In this document: positions 11,020 to 22,431 of the stretch, piece after piece | Position numbering within the stretch: position 1 is the first letter of the stretch | Layout of the letters: each line of letters begins with the position of its first letter | Assembly: GCA_905250115.1 (NCBI GenBank) | Contig: CAJNOI010000004.1 | Coordinates: 968,621 to 1,032,620 of the forward strand | Direction of reading: 5' to 3' | Source of the DNA: Adineta steineri | Lineage: Eukaryota > Rotifera > Eurotatoria > Adinetida > Adinetidae | DNA: 64,000 bases | The notes under the pieces: model-generated | Database searches by the model: none | Seen by the model: the letters and a program-made list of their open reading frames with translations, nothing else | Told to the model about the DNA's origin: nothing | Program-made: the position numbers and the translations under genes

Positions 11020-14000
11020 CTAATGACTACCACTAGTAGTTGTATGATTGCTAATACGTTGTTGTGATTGTAATTCATGATTTTTTCCATGAATAAATGA
11101 AATAAAATTTGATTTTTGTACAGAATCATCACGACTATTAAAATCCCAATAGAAACTGTTTTCAAGCATTGATCTAAAAATATTAAAACAAAACAAATAG
11201 AAGAATATAATAAATGTTGTTTTTCGAAAATTACTTTAATGGAGCTACATGAGACGAATCTGGTGGAGCATGTTGTAACGATGCGCGAGTCACTTGATTA
11301 TGAAAATATTTCGATTGTGTAGATTTACTTAATATAAGTGTCCATGGATCTATATTCAAAAATATAAATGAAATAAATAATACATTCTATTTATACTAAC
11401 GTTGTACAAATTTAAATATCCATAAACCACAAACTGATACACGTGGTTTATTTGGAATATTTGTATTAGTAAAGAATAATTTTTCGTTATCAATTTGTTT
11501 CAGTGAATCAGGAGGACACAATCTAAATAATATTTACGAAATTATTAAAGATTAAATAAAAAATTTGCCATAGGGGGTACGGTTTTTTTCGAATAGCCTT
11601 TTGTTTAATCTATAATTCTGTTAGTGTTTCTATAGGTAATACATTGATCGAGCATATCCATAGGTATTTACATACTTTTCAAATTGTACATCCATTTGTT
11701 CCATACGTAATTGGTCACTAATTCGAATAGGCACAAGATCAATTCGAGCTGGTTTATTAATTGTTTTTTCAAATAATTTCAATGAACGATAACTATAAAA
11801 TAAATAATGACTTCTTCTTAACTAAAACTATTATTATATACCGATCCATGAATACTACTGGTTGTCCATTTTGAATAAGCATATTTTCACTTCCAATATA
11901 ATATGCATCAATTATATAAACAGCTGGACGTTGTCGAATATTTCTACCCTAAAATATCATCTTATAATATAATCTTAAATGTAAAAACTATTCTATTTTT
12001 ACATCACTAAATTGTTCCTGTACTAATTCAGCAAGTACTAATGTATACGGTGGTAATTCAATTTTAAATTGTCCTTTTTGAAGTGGTGACCATTGTTTAT
12101 TAGTCGTTTTTAATGCCCGGGAAAAAACAAAACCTCGCTAAAATAAATGAATTAAATTAATCAAACTATAGAATATATATTTAGAGTATAAACTTACGCC
12201 ACATGATAAAAGTAAAACAGGATCACCTAATGAAAAAACACATCGATAATCAAATAATGATTGTATTCGATGCTGATCAAGAACAGAATTTTTAAACAGA
12301 TTTGGTGTATTTAAAAGCATATTATTAACACCATTTTCAAGCTAAATAATTGAATTTAATATTTGAAAAAAAAAAAAACAGAGGAAATAATGTTACTTGT
12401 TGAAAAAGATTATATTGTACTTCATCACACATTAATCTTTTTGGTTTTTGTCGTGGTTCATTAGGTAACTAGAAAATTTTTAACTATTTCTTTTGTTCTA
12501 AAAATAGAGAAATGTAAGACGTACTTGCCAATATTCAAGACATTGAAGACGAATATCATGTTGTCGAGAATCTTTCAAAGATGTATTACTAACGAAAGCA
12601 CGAATTTTTTTTAAATTTCTTATTTGATGTTCACCCATTCTATAAACAATTTATTTGTATAATCAAATATATAGAAATTATATCCTTACTCATCATTTGA
12701 CTTTCGTATATATTCATTAAAACTTTCATTTCCTTTTAAAATATCCATTGGAACAATAGATTCAACATCATTACTTTCACTATCAATTCCATATTTATTC
12801 TGTAATGCATTTATTTCATACATATATGCACGAACTATATCTCGAACATCACCACGAAGACCTTTACAGATAATATATCTAGAGAAAAAACAAAATTATC
12901 AATATAAACTCATGTCTTTTTGTTTGTTTTTTCTTACCGTTCAGAATTTGCCGGTCGACTAGTAACTGGTTTATGTATAGATATTTTATCAAATGTTCGA
13001 TACATTAAATAAACAAGTCCAACACTGAATGGAGTAAATATATCAAATAATTTACAAACAAAATGACCACCTGAGAAAAAGAACATACAATCGATAAATA
13101 TATTATTATCTTATAAATTTACCTGGTCGAAGTATTGATAGAGCAGTTAAAAATTGACATAGATACAATTGTTTACTTAAAATTTCTTGAATATTTTCTT
13201 GTCCTTCAACCGAAAATCCCTGAGAAATAAAAAATGATAAAACTTATTTTCTTTTTTTTCTCCTCTTAAAATCTTACTCCATCAGCCATAACAATATGTA
13301 CACCTTGATGCATTGTACATTTATTTACATAATTTTGTAAAGCATCGATATTTTCCGATTTAAATATATCACCATCACCTTCAATATCTTTTACACCATA
13401 ATACAGATCAAACGTTTCAGGTGCACCAGCAAGAAATTTATGAAGAGCAAAATCTGACTTGCCTCTCAGAGTAAAACCAAATCCTTGAAGAAGAAAAATC
13501 TAACAATCAGTGATTAAATAAATGTATGAAATATACCTTTAGCACGCCATTGTTTTTTCCATAAAATATATTCACTGAAACCACCGGGACCAGCACAAAT
13601 ATCAGCAAAATAAAATGGTTCATCAGGATGAACAAGTGATCTCTAGAAAATATTTTATAAAAATTATTATGAAGAAAAACTATAATTAAAGTAACCCACT
13701 TGATTATTAGGAGTTTTTGGATCAGTAAACATTCGTCCAAAAACAGCATCAAGATTTGCCATTTTAACTGCAGCTCTATTTTATTATAATATAAATAAGA
13801 AAACTCAGTTCGTTTTTATATATCTATACCGATTAAGAAAAATTGATTGTCCAATTATTTCATAGACATTACTACGTGTTCGAGCTTCTTCCATTTCTTT
13901 TTGTGCTAATTCATCGAATATACTCTAAATTAAAGCATAAGTTATTGAAAATTGTTTTTTTATATTATAAAATATTTACTTTTCCATTGAGCATTTCTTT

Positions 14001-15047
14001 AAGAATAGATTCATCACAAAATTCAATTTCATCATCGATGACTCTCTTTTTCTAAAAAAAGAATTTATTTAAAGATAATATATATTATATTCATTACTGG
14101 TCCAAGTTTAATCCATTCACGCATATCATCAAGATTTAATGGAATTTCTGTTTGATCACTAGATGGACACCAATGAACTTCTTCTTCAATTGGAGCCTAG
14201 AGATCAAATATACATGAGAAGATGATTTAATAGACATCTATAATAGTTACAGGATCAGTATCATAATCCCATTCGGCTGCAATATCATTGAAACCTTTGT
14301 TGGTATAACCCAAACCACGATGTCCTTTTTGTTTACTTTCTTCAATGATTTTTGTTGGACCTTGTGCATTAAGACCAAGACCACGATTTTTATCATAACC
14401 CATTTTTTGCTAAATTAAACAAATTAAAATTTCTAATATTATATTGAAGAAATTTTCTCACCATCATTTTATCTACAGCATCCGATGTTTTTAACGTTGA
14501 TATTCCATCAGCTTTCATCTTTTTCTTTTGTGGTTGTATATGATTCAATGGTGGTGATAATTCTCTTTTACTATCATGATCTTCTTTCATAATTGGTTGA
14601 TAACTTATATTAGAAATCGCTGACAATTCTTCTGATACTGTTGTAGAATTCTTCTGATTTCTCATTTCTAATCTATACGATGATGATTGAGATATTGAAT
14701 CATAATCAGAATTTGAAGATGTCGATGAAAATGATGAATTAAGACTATCGGTTGGATTCCATATTTGTGGTGTATCTGATGATGATGGTCTATGTGAATA
14801 TGAAAGTGGTGAATAATGTGGTTGAGTAATAGTTGGATTAGAATTTCCACTCATAGTTTGATCATTATTAATCGATGCACGATTTTCTATATAAACAATT
14901 AAATGTAAAGATTCAATTTAAAAACGAAAATATCGAACGTGATTAAATGATTTTAATTCGAGTAAATCAAAACTTACTTTTATTAAATGATTTCGAAGAC
15001 AATTGAATATTATCTTCCTCAGCTTTTCGTTTTTGAGATGTCGACAT
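11020..15047 (-). CDS. CMTR1: Cap-specific mRNA (nucleoside-2'-O-)-methyltransferase 1
   Basis: About 20 small exons, first two 15047-14978 and 14886-14462; ends at TAG 11022-11020. The product is roughly 800-850 aa, like human CMTR1 (835). After a disordered Ser-rich N-terminus with Lys-rich patches, a G-patch starts near residue 168 ([15 protein letters not shown], then [11 protein letters not shown]). The RFM/FtsJ methyltransferase domain has [18 protein letters not shown] (catalytic Lys), the SAM loop [29 protein letters not shown] (catalytic Asp) and [19 protein letters not shown] (catalytic Lys). A guanylyltransferase-like region follows and a WW-like end contains DPWTLI. It 2'-O-methylates the first transcribed nucleotide of capped RNA in the nucleus. 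The start ATG abuts cttttctttcag, and COP9 subunit 1 ends 297 bp upstream on the same strand. Confidence 0.95.
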
Positions 15048-15344
15048 CTGAAAGAAAAGACTTTCTTTTTATTTTATCATCACAAACATAACGTTTTTAT
15101 TTTTGTAAATATTTTTTCTCTTCGAAGTTCATCATCAAGAAATAATAAACAATAGAAAAAAAAAGAGGAAAGGATCTTAAATAAATTTTAAAAAAATTAT
15201 ATATAAAACCACAGTTGATGCCAATTAAATATACGTCTATAGATTTCATTCAAGGTGAGATACATGTCACAGGTACAAATAAAAATAAAAGTTTTTCTCG
15301 TTTATCATTAAATATATAAAAAAAGACACATTATTCTAATAATT

Positions 15345-17010
15345 TTACATTGCTCCTTCATCAGATAATTCATCCGTATCCATTATCATACTACCAGCAA
15401 CATTAGGTACAATTTGTCGACGAGAAGCATTATTATTATTATTATTATTTGGTGAACGAATTGATATTGATTCATCTCGAACAGTTAAATTTGCTTTGAT
15501 TATAGCTGAACGTAATAAAAGTGCTCGACTTAATTTTTCTGATTGTTTTGTTATTGTTAATGCATGTTGATATGCATACCAACGTTGATCTGTATCAGCA
15601 ACATATAAAATTTTATTTTTTGAATCAATACGTGCTTTGATTTTTCCTGAACGAATTAAATGAACAAGTTCATCTTCAAGTATATCAATTGTTGTATTTA
15701 ATTGATTTGCCATTGTTGTCATACTTGCATTTTTATATGGTAAAAAATAAGTTATAATTATTCTATGACGTATTTCATAATATAATGCACGTAAATTTGG
15801 TGCTAAAAATTGATCTAATGCAAATATTGATTCAACTTGTGACATTATAGCAAGACAAGATGAATAGGATGTATCATAAAATTTATGAAATATATCACGA
15901 ATTGATGGTTCTAATTCAAGATATTGTTTCATATTTATTGACATTAAAATTAAACGATGAATTTCTGATCGTTCAAATGTTGCTAAACTACATAAACAAA
16001 CATATTGAATTAATGTTTGTGGTGAGATGAGATCCTAAATGAATATATTCATATAGAAAAATATATTCAAAGATTAAATTTTTACTTGAAAATGATTTGA
16101 ACAATGTTCAAATGAAACACTAAGAAAATGTCGTGCTGCTAATTTGTATCTTTTTGTTGCTAATTCAGCAATACCGGCATATACTTTTAAACGTGAAATT
16201 AATACTGCATCCGATGTAACTGTTGTTGAAGTATTTGATACTTCCATTGAATTAACCATTGTTGGTGTGGTAGTTGTTGATTTAGCTGTTGTTTCAAGAC
16301 TTTCAATAGCTTGTTCAGCTTTATTAACATATGATAAAACATTTGACCAATTTTGCATATAAAATGATGCTTTTATAACATTCATACACATTGTTATCAT
16401 ATGTCTTGGTGTCACACAATAATCTCTTGAACGTACATAACAACGAACAGCATTAAAAAAATCTCCCGCATCTAAATAATGATCACCAAGATCATCATGA
16501 CCACGACGTATCGAATCTTTGATTGAATTTGTACGAAAATTTCTTAAATCAGTATCAAGTTTTTCAAGTTTATGTATATAATTACGTTGTGTTCGTTCAT
16601 ACCATGCTGTATCGAAATCATTTGGCAATGAAATATTTTGTTTTTTAATTTCATCAAGTATCTATATACAAAATTTAATATATAAAAACAAAACAATAAT
16701 AATTTAAATATACTTGTTTATAAAGATTTGTAAAATGTGTTTCTTGTAAATATTTTAGACTTGCTAAAAATGCTTCATTACGTAATGCTAAACAATGTTC
16801 AGCTACATATAACAAACGATAAATACGTACAAGACCAGTATAGGATGATGTTATTGATTCAAGTTCAAAATTTGTTGATGATATATCAACTTGATAATTG
16901 CCTTCATATGGTGATGTTGTTGTATTACCGTTTGAATGTTGTAATGAAAAATTATTATTGTCTCCATTAGATGCAGTTGTTGTACTTCCGACAATATTTT
17001 GCATATCCAT
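15345..17010 (-). CDS. GPS1: COP9 signalosome complex subunit 1
   Basis: Three exons in transcription order: 17010-16714, 16661-16086 and 16034-15345, encoding 520 aa (human CSN1 about 491). The TPR/helical repeat region contains GLVRIYRLLYVAEHC, DSIRRGHDDLGDHYLDAGDF, NAVRCYVRSRDYC and RLKVYAGIAELATKRYKLAA. The PCI domain follows (RALYYEIRHRIIITYFLPY, MTTMANQLNT, LEDELVHLIRSGKIKARID). The tail has a poly-Asn run coded by aat repeats (plus-strand att run about 15431-15450), longer than expected for the family. CSN1 is a scaffold of the deneddylase that acts on cullin-RING ligases. Only 52 bp separate its ATG from the stop of the upstream hydrolase. A polypyrimidine acceptor tttttattctag ends 22 nt before the ATG, indicating trans-splicing of a downstream cistron. 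Confidence 0.95.
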
Positions 17011-17062
17011 TACAAAAAAAATCTTTTTTTATCTAGAATAAAAATAGAAAAATAAATAGAAA

Positions 17063-17890
17063 CTAATCAATGGATTGTTGTATCCATAATTGAATAATAT
17101 TAATTAATTCTTTTTCTTTGCCTTTAAAACAATGATCAGCATCCGGTACAATGATCATTTCAGTTTTTTTTGTATTTTTTAATTGATCATCAAATGAATA
17201 AATATCATCACCAGGTATAACATCATCTTTATCACCCCATATATTTAAAATTTTAGCATTACGAATCTTTTTTATTTGATCTAAATCAACATTTTTTCGA
17301 CGTTCTATTGCTTGTTTTGTTATACGAAAACTTCCATCTTTGATTGTATTCAGTGTAAATGAACCATTTTTTTCTAATTCATCTAATTGTGCTTTAGAAA
17401 ATCGTTCAGTTATACCACGTTCAAGTCGATAACGTCCAGCTACATTAACTATAAGTGGTATATCATCATAATATGAAGCATAAAGTAATACTGTTGTTCC
17501 AGATCGTGAATGTCCTATAAGAGCTCGAATAAAATATTTTTCATTTTTATTACGTAAATATTCAACAATAGATCTTAAATCATCTTTGGCTTCATCTTCA
17601 TATCCTCCATAATCCCAATCATCACGTCCAGTTGATTCACCATAACCATGAAAATCAAAACGAACGGAATGAAATTGTTTAGTAGACGAAGAAGATATTT
17701 CACGTGATAATTGTGGAAGAAAAACACCATTCTTATTTGACATATATCCATGACATAAAATAATAATATGTTCACGATTTTCTTCATCAATATAAGGAGA
17801 TTTTTTTCGATGAAAAATACATGATAGTTTATGTTGACGACGTGGTGAAATAACTGTAAATGGTTCTTCCACGAAATCAGTCATTATCAA
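17063..17890 (-). CDS. Alpha/beta hydrolase (serine hydrolase family), 275 aa
   Basis: A single exon encodes a complete alpha/beta hydrolase. The oxyanion-side motif LCHGYMSNK lies at residues 45-53, FDFHGYGESTG at about 79-88, the nucleophile elbow GHSRSG with Ser128, the acid in WGDKDDVIP (Asp222 or Asp223) and His253 in DADHCFKG. The layout resembles the serine aminopeptidase S33/BAAT-like and plant-fungal acyl hydrolase groups. The substrate is unknown; carboxylester or acylglycerol hydrolysis is a family-level guess. No signal peptide or membrane segment is present, so it is likely cytosolic. It lies 52 bp upstream of CSN1 on the same strand. Lack of introns and the bacterial/plant flavour make horizontal acquisition possible, though codon use is native. 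Enzyme class is certain; activity is not. Confidence 0.88.
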   Translation of the reverse strand: MIMTDFVEEPFTVISPRRQHKLSCIFHRKKSPYIDEENREHIIILCHGYMSNKNGVFLPQLSREISSSSTKQFHSVRFDFHGYGESTGRDDWDYGGYEDEAKDDLRSIVEYLRNKNEKYFIRALIGHSRSGTTVLLYASYYDDIPLIVNVAGRYRLERGITERFSKAQLDELEKNGSFTLNTIKDGSFRITKQAIERRKNVDLDQIKKIRNAKILNIWGDKDDVIPGDDIYSFDDQLKNTKKTEMIIVPDADHCFKGKEKELINIIQLWIQQSID

Positions 17891-18522
17891 ATAAATAAAG
17901 ATTTAAAGAAAATAAATCAACAAGATATAACTGTTTATAAAACGCAAATTTATTTCTTTGTTTTTGTATGTTATCGACATATATTTTAGGTAAAATGTAG
18001 TCTTTATAATGAAAAAAAACTATATAGCTGATAATATACCAATTGGTTGGTAATTTCATCATGTCAATTTCATGAAATATCTTAGAAAAAAAGAAAGAGG
18101 TCGCAACAATTCAGAGTTAAAATATAAACATTCAAACTAAAACAATGAAATTTTGTAAGAAAATAATCATCAATCAATTCGTTTCTATATTTATTTTTAT
18201 CATGAATAAGATATTTTATTATAACCTAACAAGATACTTGAACTCACATATATCGAAAGAATTTTTTTTCCTATTATATTCTATATTGTTAAGGATATTC
18301 TCCATTTAATCTGTTAGTATTTGTGATCTAAATCGACTAGTTTTATACTGGATGTATTAGTTCTATTCAATTGTAATTGATAATTTGATTATAATGATTA
18401 TCTCCTAAAAAAATTGAATTTCTACAAAAAATAAAAGTAAATAATTTAATTGAAAAATCAAAAATATATTTATCGTATATTTGTCGTATCTATAATATCA
18501 TACAAAATGACTTCAGATATTA
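17891..18522. other. Intergenic region upstream of hydrolase gene
   Basis: A 632-bp AT-rich spacer between the TIR gene (ends 18523) and the hydrolase start (17890), both minus strand. It probably carries the promoter of the hydrolase-CSN1-CMTR1 group. A 61-codon frame at 17877-18062 is not supported. No specific motif can be named. Confidence 0.5.
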
Positions 18523-21375
18523 CTATAAAACATTACAGAAGGTAAGAGAAAGAAGGGAATATTGAGTTGTTTTAACATTCGAAGAATTCAATGGAATATA
18601 TAATTTAATTTCATGAAGAAAATTAAGATAATCAGCAATTGGTAGTAATACACGATGTTTTTCATTCAATTCAAATTTTAATGATTGATACATTGATTCA
18701 CGATTAAGAAGACATATTTCGTAGAGTTGAAGAAGACGATGACCATCCATACATGTCAATAGAGGAAGAAGTGTATTACCAAGTCCATTTCGAATAAGAA
18801 ATGATCTGACATGATCATGAGTCCATTCTCTGATACAATTAGGTAAGTTACTAAAAAACAAAAATAAATCATTTAAAACTACAATAAAATTATGTATTAT
18901 ACAGTGTTTTATCTAGGTTTCGTGTGCCGAATGGGCGAATTGAAATTTCAAGTAGACGGCGTTCATCCAGACCAACCCAAAATATACAGTTACTATATTT
19001 TTGAGGGTGGGCAGACCGAATTATCGAGTGGGCGGCGCCCATACAACCCGCCCGCTAGATAAAACACTGGTATACTATAATAAAACTCTATGAAACGATT
19101 GATATCGAAATAAATAAGGCGATAGAATTTTTAGCTAATGTATCTAATTTCTTATCAATAAAAATTATTGAATGTAAGATTTTTAGTTTGAACTCAGAAT
19201 AAATAAATAAAACTCACATATTTGCTGCAGAAACTATTGCAAGAGGTTCGGGATGTAGAAAAACTGTATTCATTTGATCTTTTTCTCCTGATGATGGTAA
19301 TAGTGATTGATTTGAATTTTCATATTCTTGCTCACTAATTTCATTCTTCAATTTTTCATAAGCCAATTTAAATTCAACATTACCAAATTCAACATAAATC
19401 TTTCCACTAACAATAATGCCAAGCCATCCATCAGGTTTATAATTTGGTTCTATAATTATTGGAATTAAACGACAACCACGTTCAAATGCATAATGAGCTT
19501 CTGAATGACAATAAACACTTTGTTTATACGTATTTGACATACAAATAAGTACATATTTGGAATTTTCGATTGCATTTGCTATACCAACCATTGTTGATCC
19601 ACGTAAACAATCTTTATCAAACCATACTTGATAACCATCTTTGACTAATTGTTCATGAATTTGATGACAAATTCGTTGATCTTTATGAGAATAACTTATC
19701 ATAATATCATATTTATATAAATTTAAAACCGATGGTTTAGCTACAGCTTTTTCTTCTTCTTCTAATTTCCAAAGTAAACCTTCAGCAGCTCGTTGTAAAC
19801 CTGATTGATCGGCAATATGATTTTCAACAAGAGTTCGTATATGATTCATAAAATCTTGATTTTGTCGAAAAAAAGAACAAGCATCATTATTAAACGAAAG
19901 AGCAAGAAGAATTTCAAGAGCTATTTGTTGTACTTTAATTGGATCGAATTGATTTTCTACAGTACATTTAACTAATAAAGGAAGTGCATTGTGTTCTATG
20001 AGTTCACTTTTAACTTGATCATGTTGGACAAAATCTAGAAAGAATATTAACTTTATTCATATTCATAATAATAAAACAAAAATAACTTACTTTTCAAACT
20101 CTCTAAAAGACTATGAAATCTTTCTTTTTGATATGGATCATTGATAGTATTACTAATAAATTCAATATAAACAGCAGCAATTTTACTTGGATTTGTCATC
20201 ATTTTTATATCTGCTTCCATCATAATTTTGCCTAGACAACGATAGGCATTGACTTGTATTTCATCATCATCAATATCGGTCACTTGTAAAAGCATTGGAA
20301 TTAAATTCGGTATAGTTTTCATATGATTTAATACATTGAGATGTAACGTAAAATTATATAAATTTTTTATAATAGTTCGTATATTGCTTTTTACATTTAT
20401 ACTATCGGAAGAATACGTCAATATTGATGACAAAATCAATGACCAATGAGAAACTAATCTGCAATAATCATTGTAGAATTCTTCGCTAAAAATATATACG
20501 TTCTCTGATTCAATCGGACGGACGAGAAAATAATTCAGGTGACGAATCATACGTCCGATCTGACCAGAGCATTGACTGTAAGAATCTGGCGGACAGTTTA
20601 TCATCCATGTAGTGAATTTATTCAAGAACATACGTAAAATACGAAGAAAATTATCTGGATTACCATAATCTGAATACCATTGTAAATAAAATGGCATTGT
20701 ATCAAGAAATAAGACTTGACTATCATTGAGTGTTTGAGAAAAATTGTATTTTAGACTAGTAATCATATCAACAATAAAGGAAGAACATAAACATTGAATA
20801 ACGCCTGAAAATATTGATTTAATTTGTGAATATTCATTGTCTATAAGTGGATGTCTTAAATAATTCTTATATGTTAATAAAAGATATTTAATTGAACGTA
20901 AAAGTACAAAATCATCTAAATATTTACCATATGTACCAATCTCATTAAGACAATTTGCAAGTTCATCAATTAATATTTTATGGAAAAGTAAATGTTTAAA
21001 ACCCAAAATATTCGAATCATTGATATTGTGACTTAGATTCGTAAAAAAAAGTGTAATTTGTTGTAAAAGTTTTTGTGTAATGTGATCATCATCATTTCTT
21101 CGATGAAATTGATCGATAATTATTTCATCACGTAGAATAATAAGAAATTCATGTGTGATAAGATCAGATTCTGCGAATATTTTATTTTTATATGATAGAT
21201 TAATTAATGGAGAAGTCATTTTTCCAATAAAAGTACATTTTAGTTTATAATCATTAGTTTCTTTTAAAATCGAAACAAATACATCTAGTGAAGTTTTTAA
21301 TTGTTCGGCGTCAATATCACTTCCAGTTCGTCGAATTGTTGAGCAATGTTCATCAATTAAAGTGTTGTATACCAT
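18523..21375 (-). CDS. ARM-like / TIR / SAM-like multidomain protein, 809 aa
   Basis: Three exons in transcription order: 21375-20091, 20034-19218 and 18850-18523, all in phase. Residues 1 to about 520 are helical repeats resembling ARM/HEAT (for example VQQIALEILLALSFNNDAC). A TIR domain spans about 536-655: YDIMISYSHKDQRI (betaA), GYQVWFDKDCLRG (BB-loop region), SKYVLICMSNTYKQS and YCHSEAHYAFERGCRLIPII. The glutamate in SEAHYAFE (about residue 607) aligns with the catalytic Glu of SARM1-type NADases. A SAM-like domain (about 710-775) follows: WTHDHVRSFLIRNGLG, MDGHRLLQLYE, LPIADYLNFL. SARM1 has the order ARM-SAM-SAM-TIR, so the TIR/SAM order is swapped here. NAD+ cleavage and a role in innate immunity or cell death are inferences. 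The last intron (367 bp) contains a MITE. Confidence 0.85.
18902..19069. mobile_element. MITE-like element with 15-bp terminal inverted repeats
   Basis: The 15-mer cagtgttttatctag (18902-18916) has its exact reverse complement at 19055-19069, bounding a 168-bp, relatively GC-rich block inside the last intron of the TIR gene. Termini start CAGTG and are flanked by TA on the left and GTA on the right, as in Tc1/mariner-type elements that duplicate a TA target. The interior has an imperfect hairpin (ccaacccaaaatata against tatatttttgagggtgg) and no coding capacity. The surrounding intron is several times longer than typical for this window because of it. Confidence 0.75.
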
Positions 21376-22431
21376 TTATTTCACTGTTGAATATTTATAC
21401 AAATTTAGTATCGTGGCTTTTGTCTAGAATAGAAACATAAACAATGTTAACTATCGAGTTATTGCCTATAAGAGAAAATAATAAAATCTGATATTTCATT
21501 ATTTACAATTTTCACAAAGAGGTTCTACAGCTTCTTCTCGATAGTTTTTAATCATTAAATAATACAAAAACATCAAAAGAGATTAAACTCAACGTAAATA
21601 GATTAATATGTCTAAAATTCGTACCAATGTCGATTCAATTTATAAATAATATTATTTCTTCTATATAAAATACTCTGGAGGCTATTCGAAATTTTGAATA
21701 AATTTGTATAATGCGAAAGAAAATATTTTCAATATATATATCAATTATTCTGCATACTTTCAATTTCTTAAAAATAGTTAATCCACTTCATATTGTTTAT
21801 ATGCATTTATAAAATCAAAATATGGAATAAACAACATTCTACTCTTCAGGATTACTAATATTCAACAGTGATATAATATCGTTGATAGTAGATGTTTATT
21901 TTGTAAAAATAAAAATAAAAATACATAACAGATAAAGGAAGTAAGGATTAGTTGCAATCATAAAACAGCTATTAGAATAAAACATCTTTCAGAAAAATAT
22001 ATACAAATCATTAATGGTTAACTAAGTTCATATTATTAATATTAGTCAGAAGAATAAAAAATAACTTTCGTAACTATCTCTATTAGAAAAAAAAACATTG
22101 GACGCTTTACAATTCGTAAGAGAAATATTTCATGTTCTTTCGTCAGATACGTTTACATAGAAAAAATTGATAATTATACGGTTAAATATGAAATATAACG
22201 TTGACAACAACCAGTTAGTTGTTTCGCTACCAAACTAACAGCCATTAATAGTAAGGAGGATGAAAAAATATATGATTTGTTGGAACTGTAGACCAATCAA
22301 CTTTTAATATTAATGTCGAGCGAAATTTATGAAAAATAATATCAAATATATCCGATATCAAAGAAAAGGAGTGTGTAAATTCATTATGAATTTCTTTTTC
22401 TCTTAGAATTTATTCAACAATCTAATGGTCT
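21376..22431. promoter_or_regulatory. Divergent intergenic region, TIR gene / ANGEL-like gene
   Basis: About 1.05 kb of AT-rich sequence between divergent starts, with no exon recognised. A pyrimidine tract tttctttttctcttag ends at 22406, 25 nt before the ANGEL-like ATG, and looks like a 3' splice acceptor. Promoters of both genes should lie in this block. Confidence 0.5.

Noticed and set aside
16144..16362. Plus-strand frame inside CSN1
   Set aside because: Antisense shadow of a well-supported CSN1 exon.
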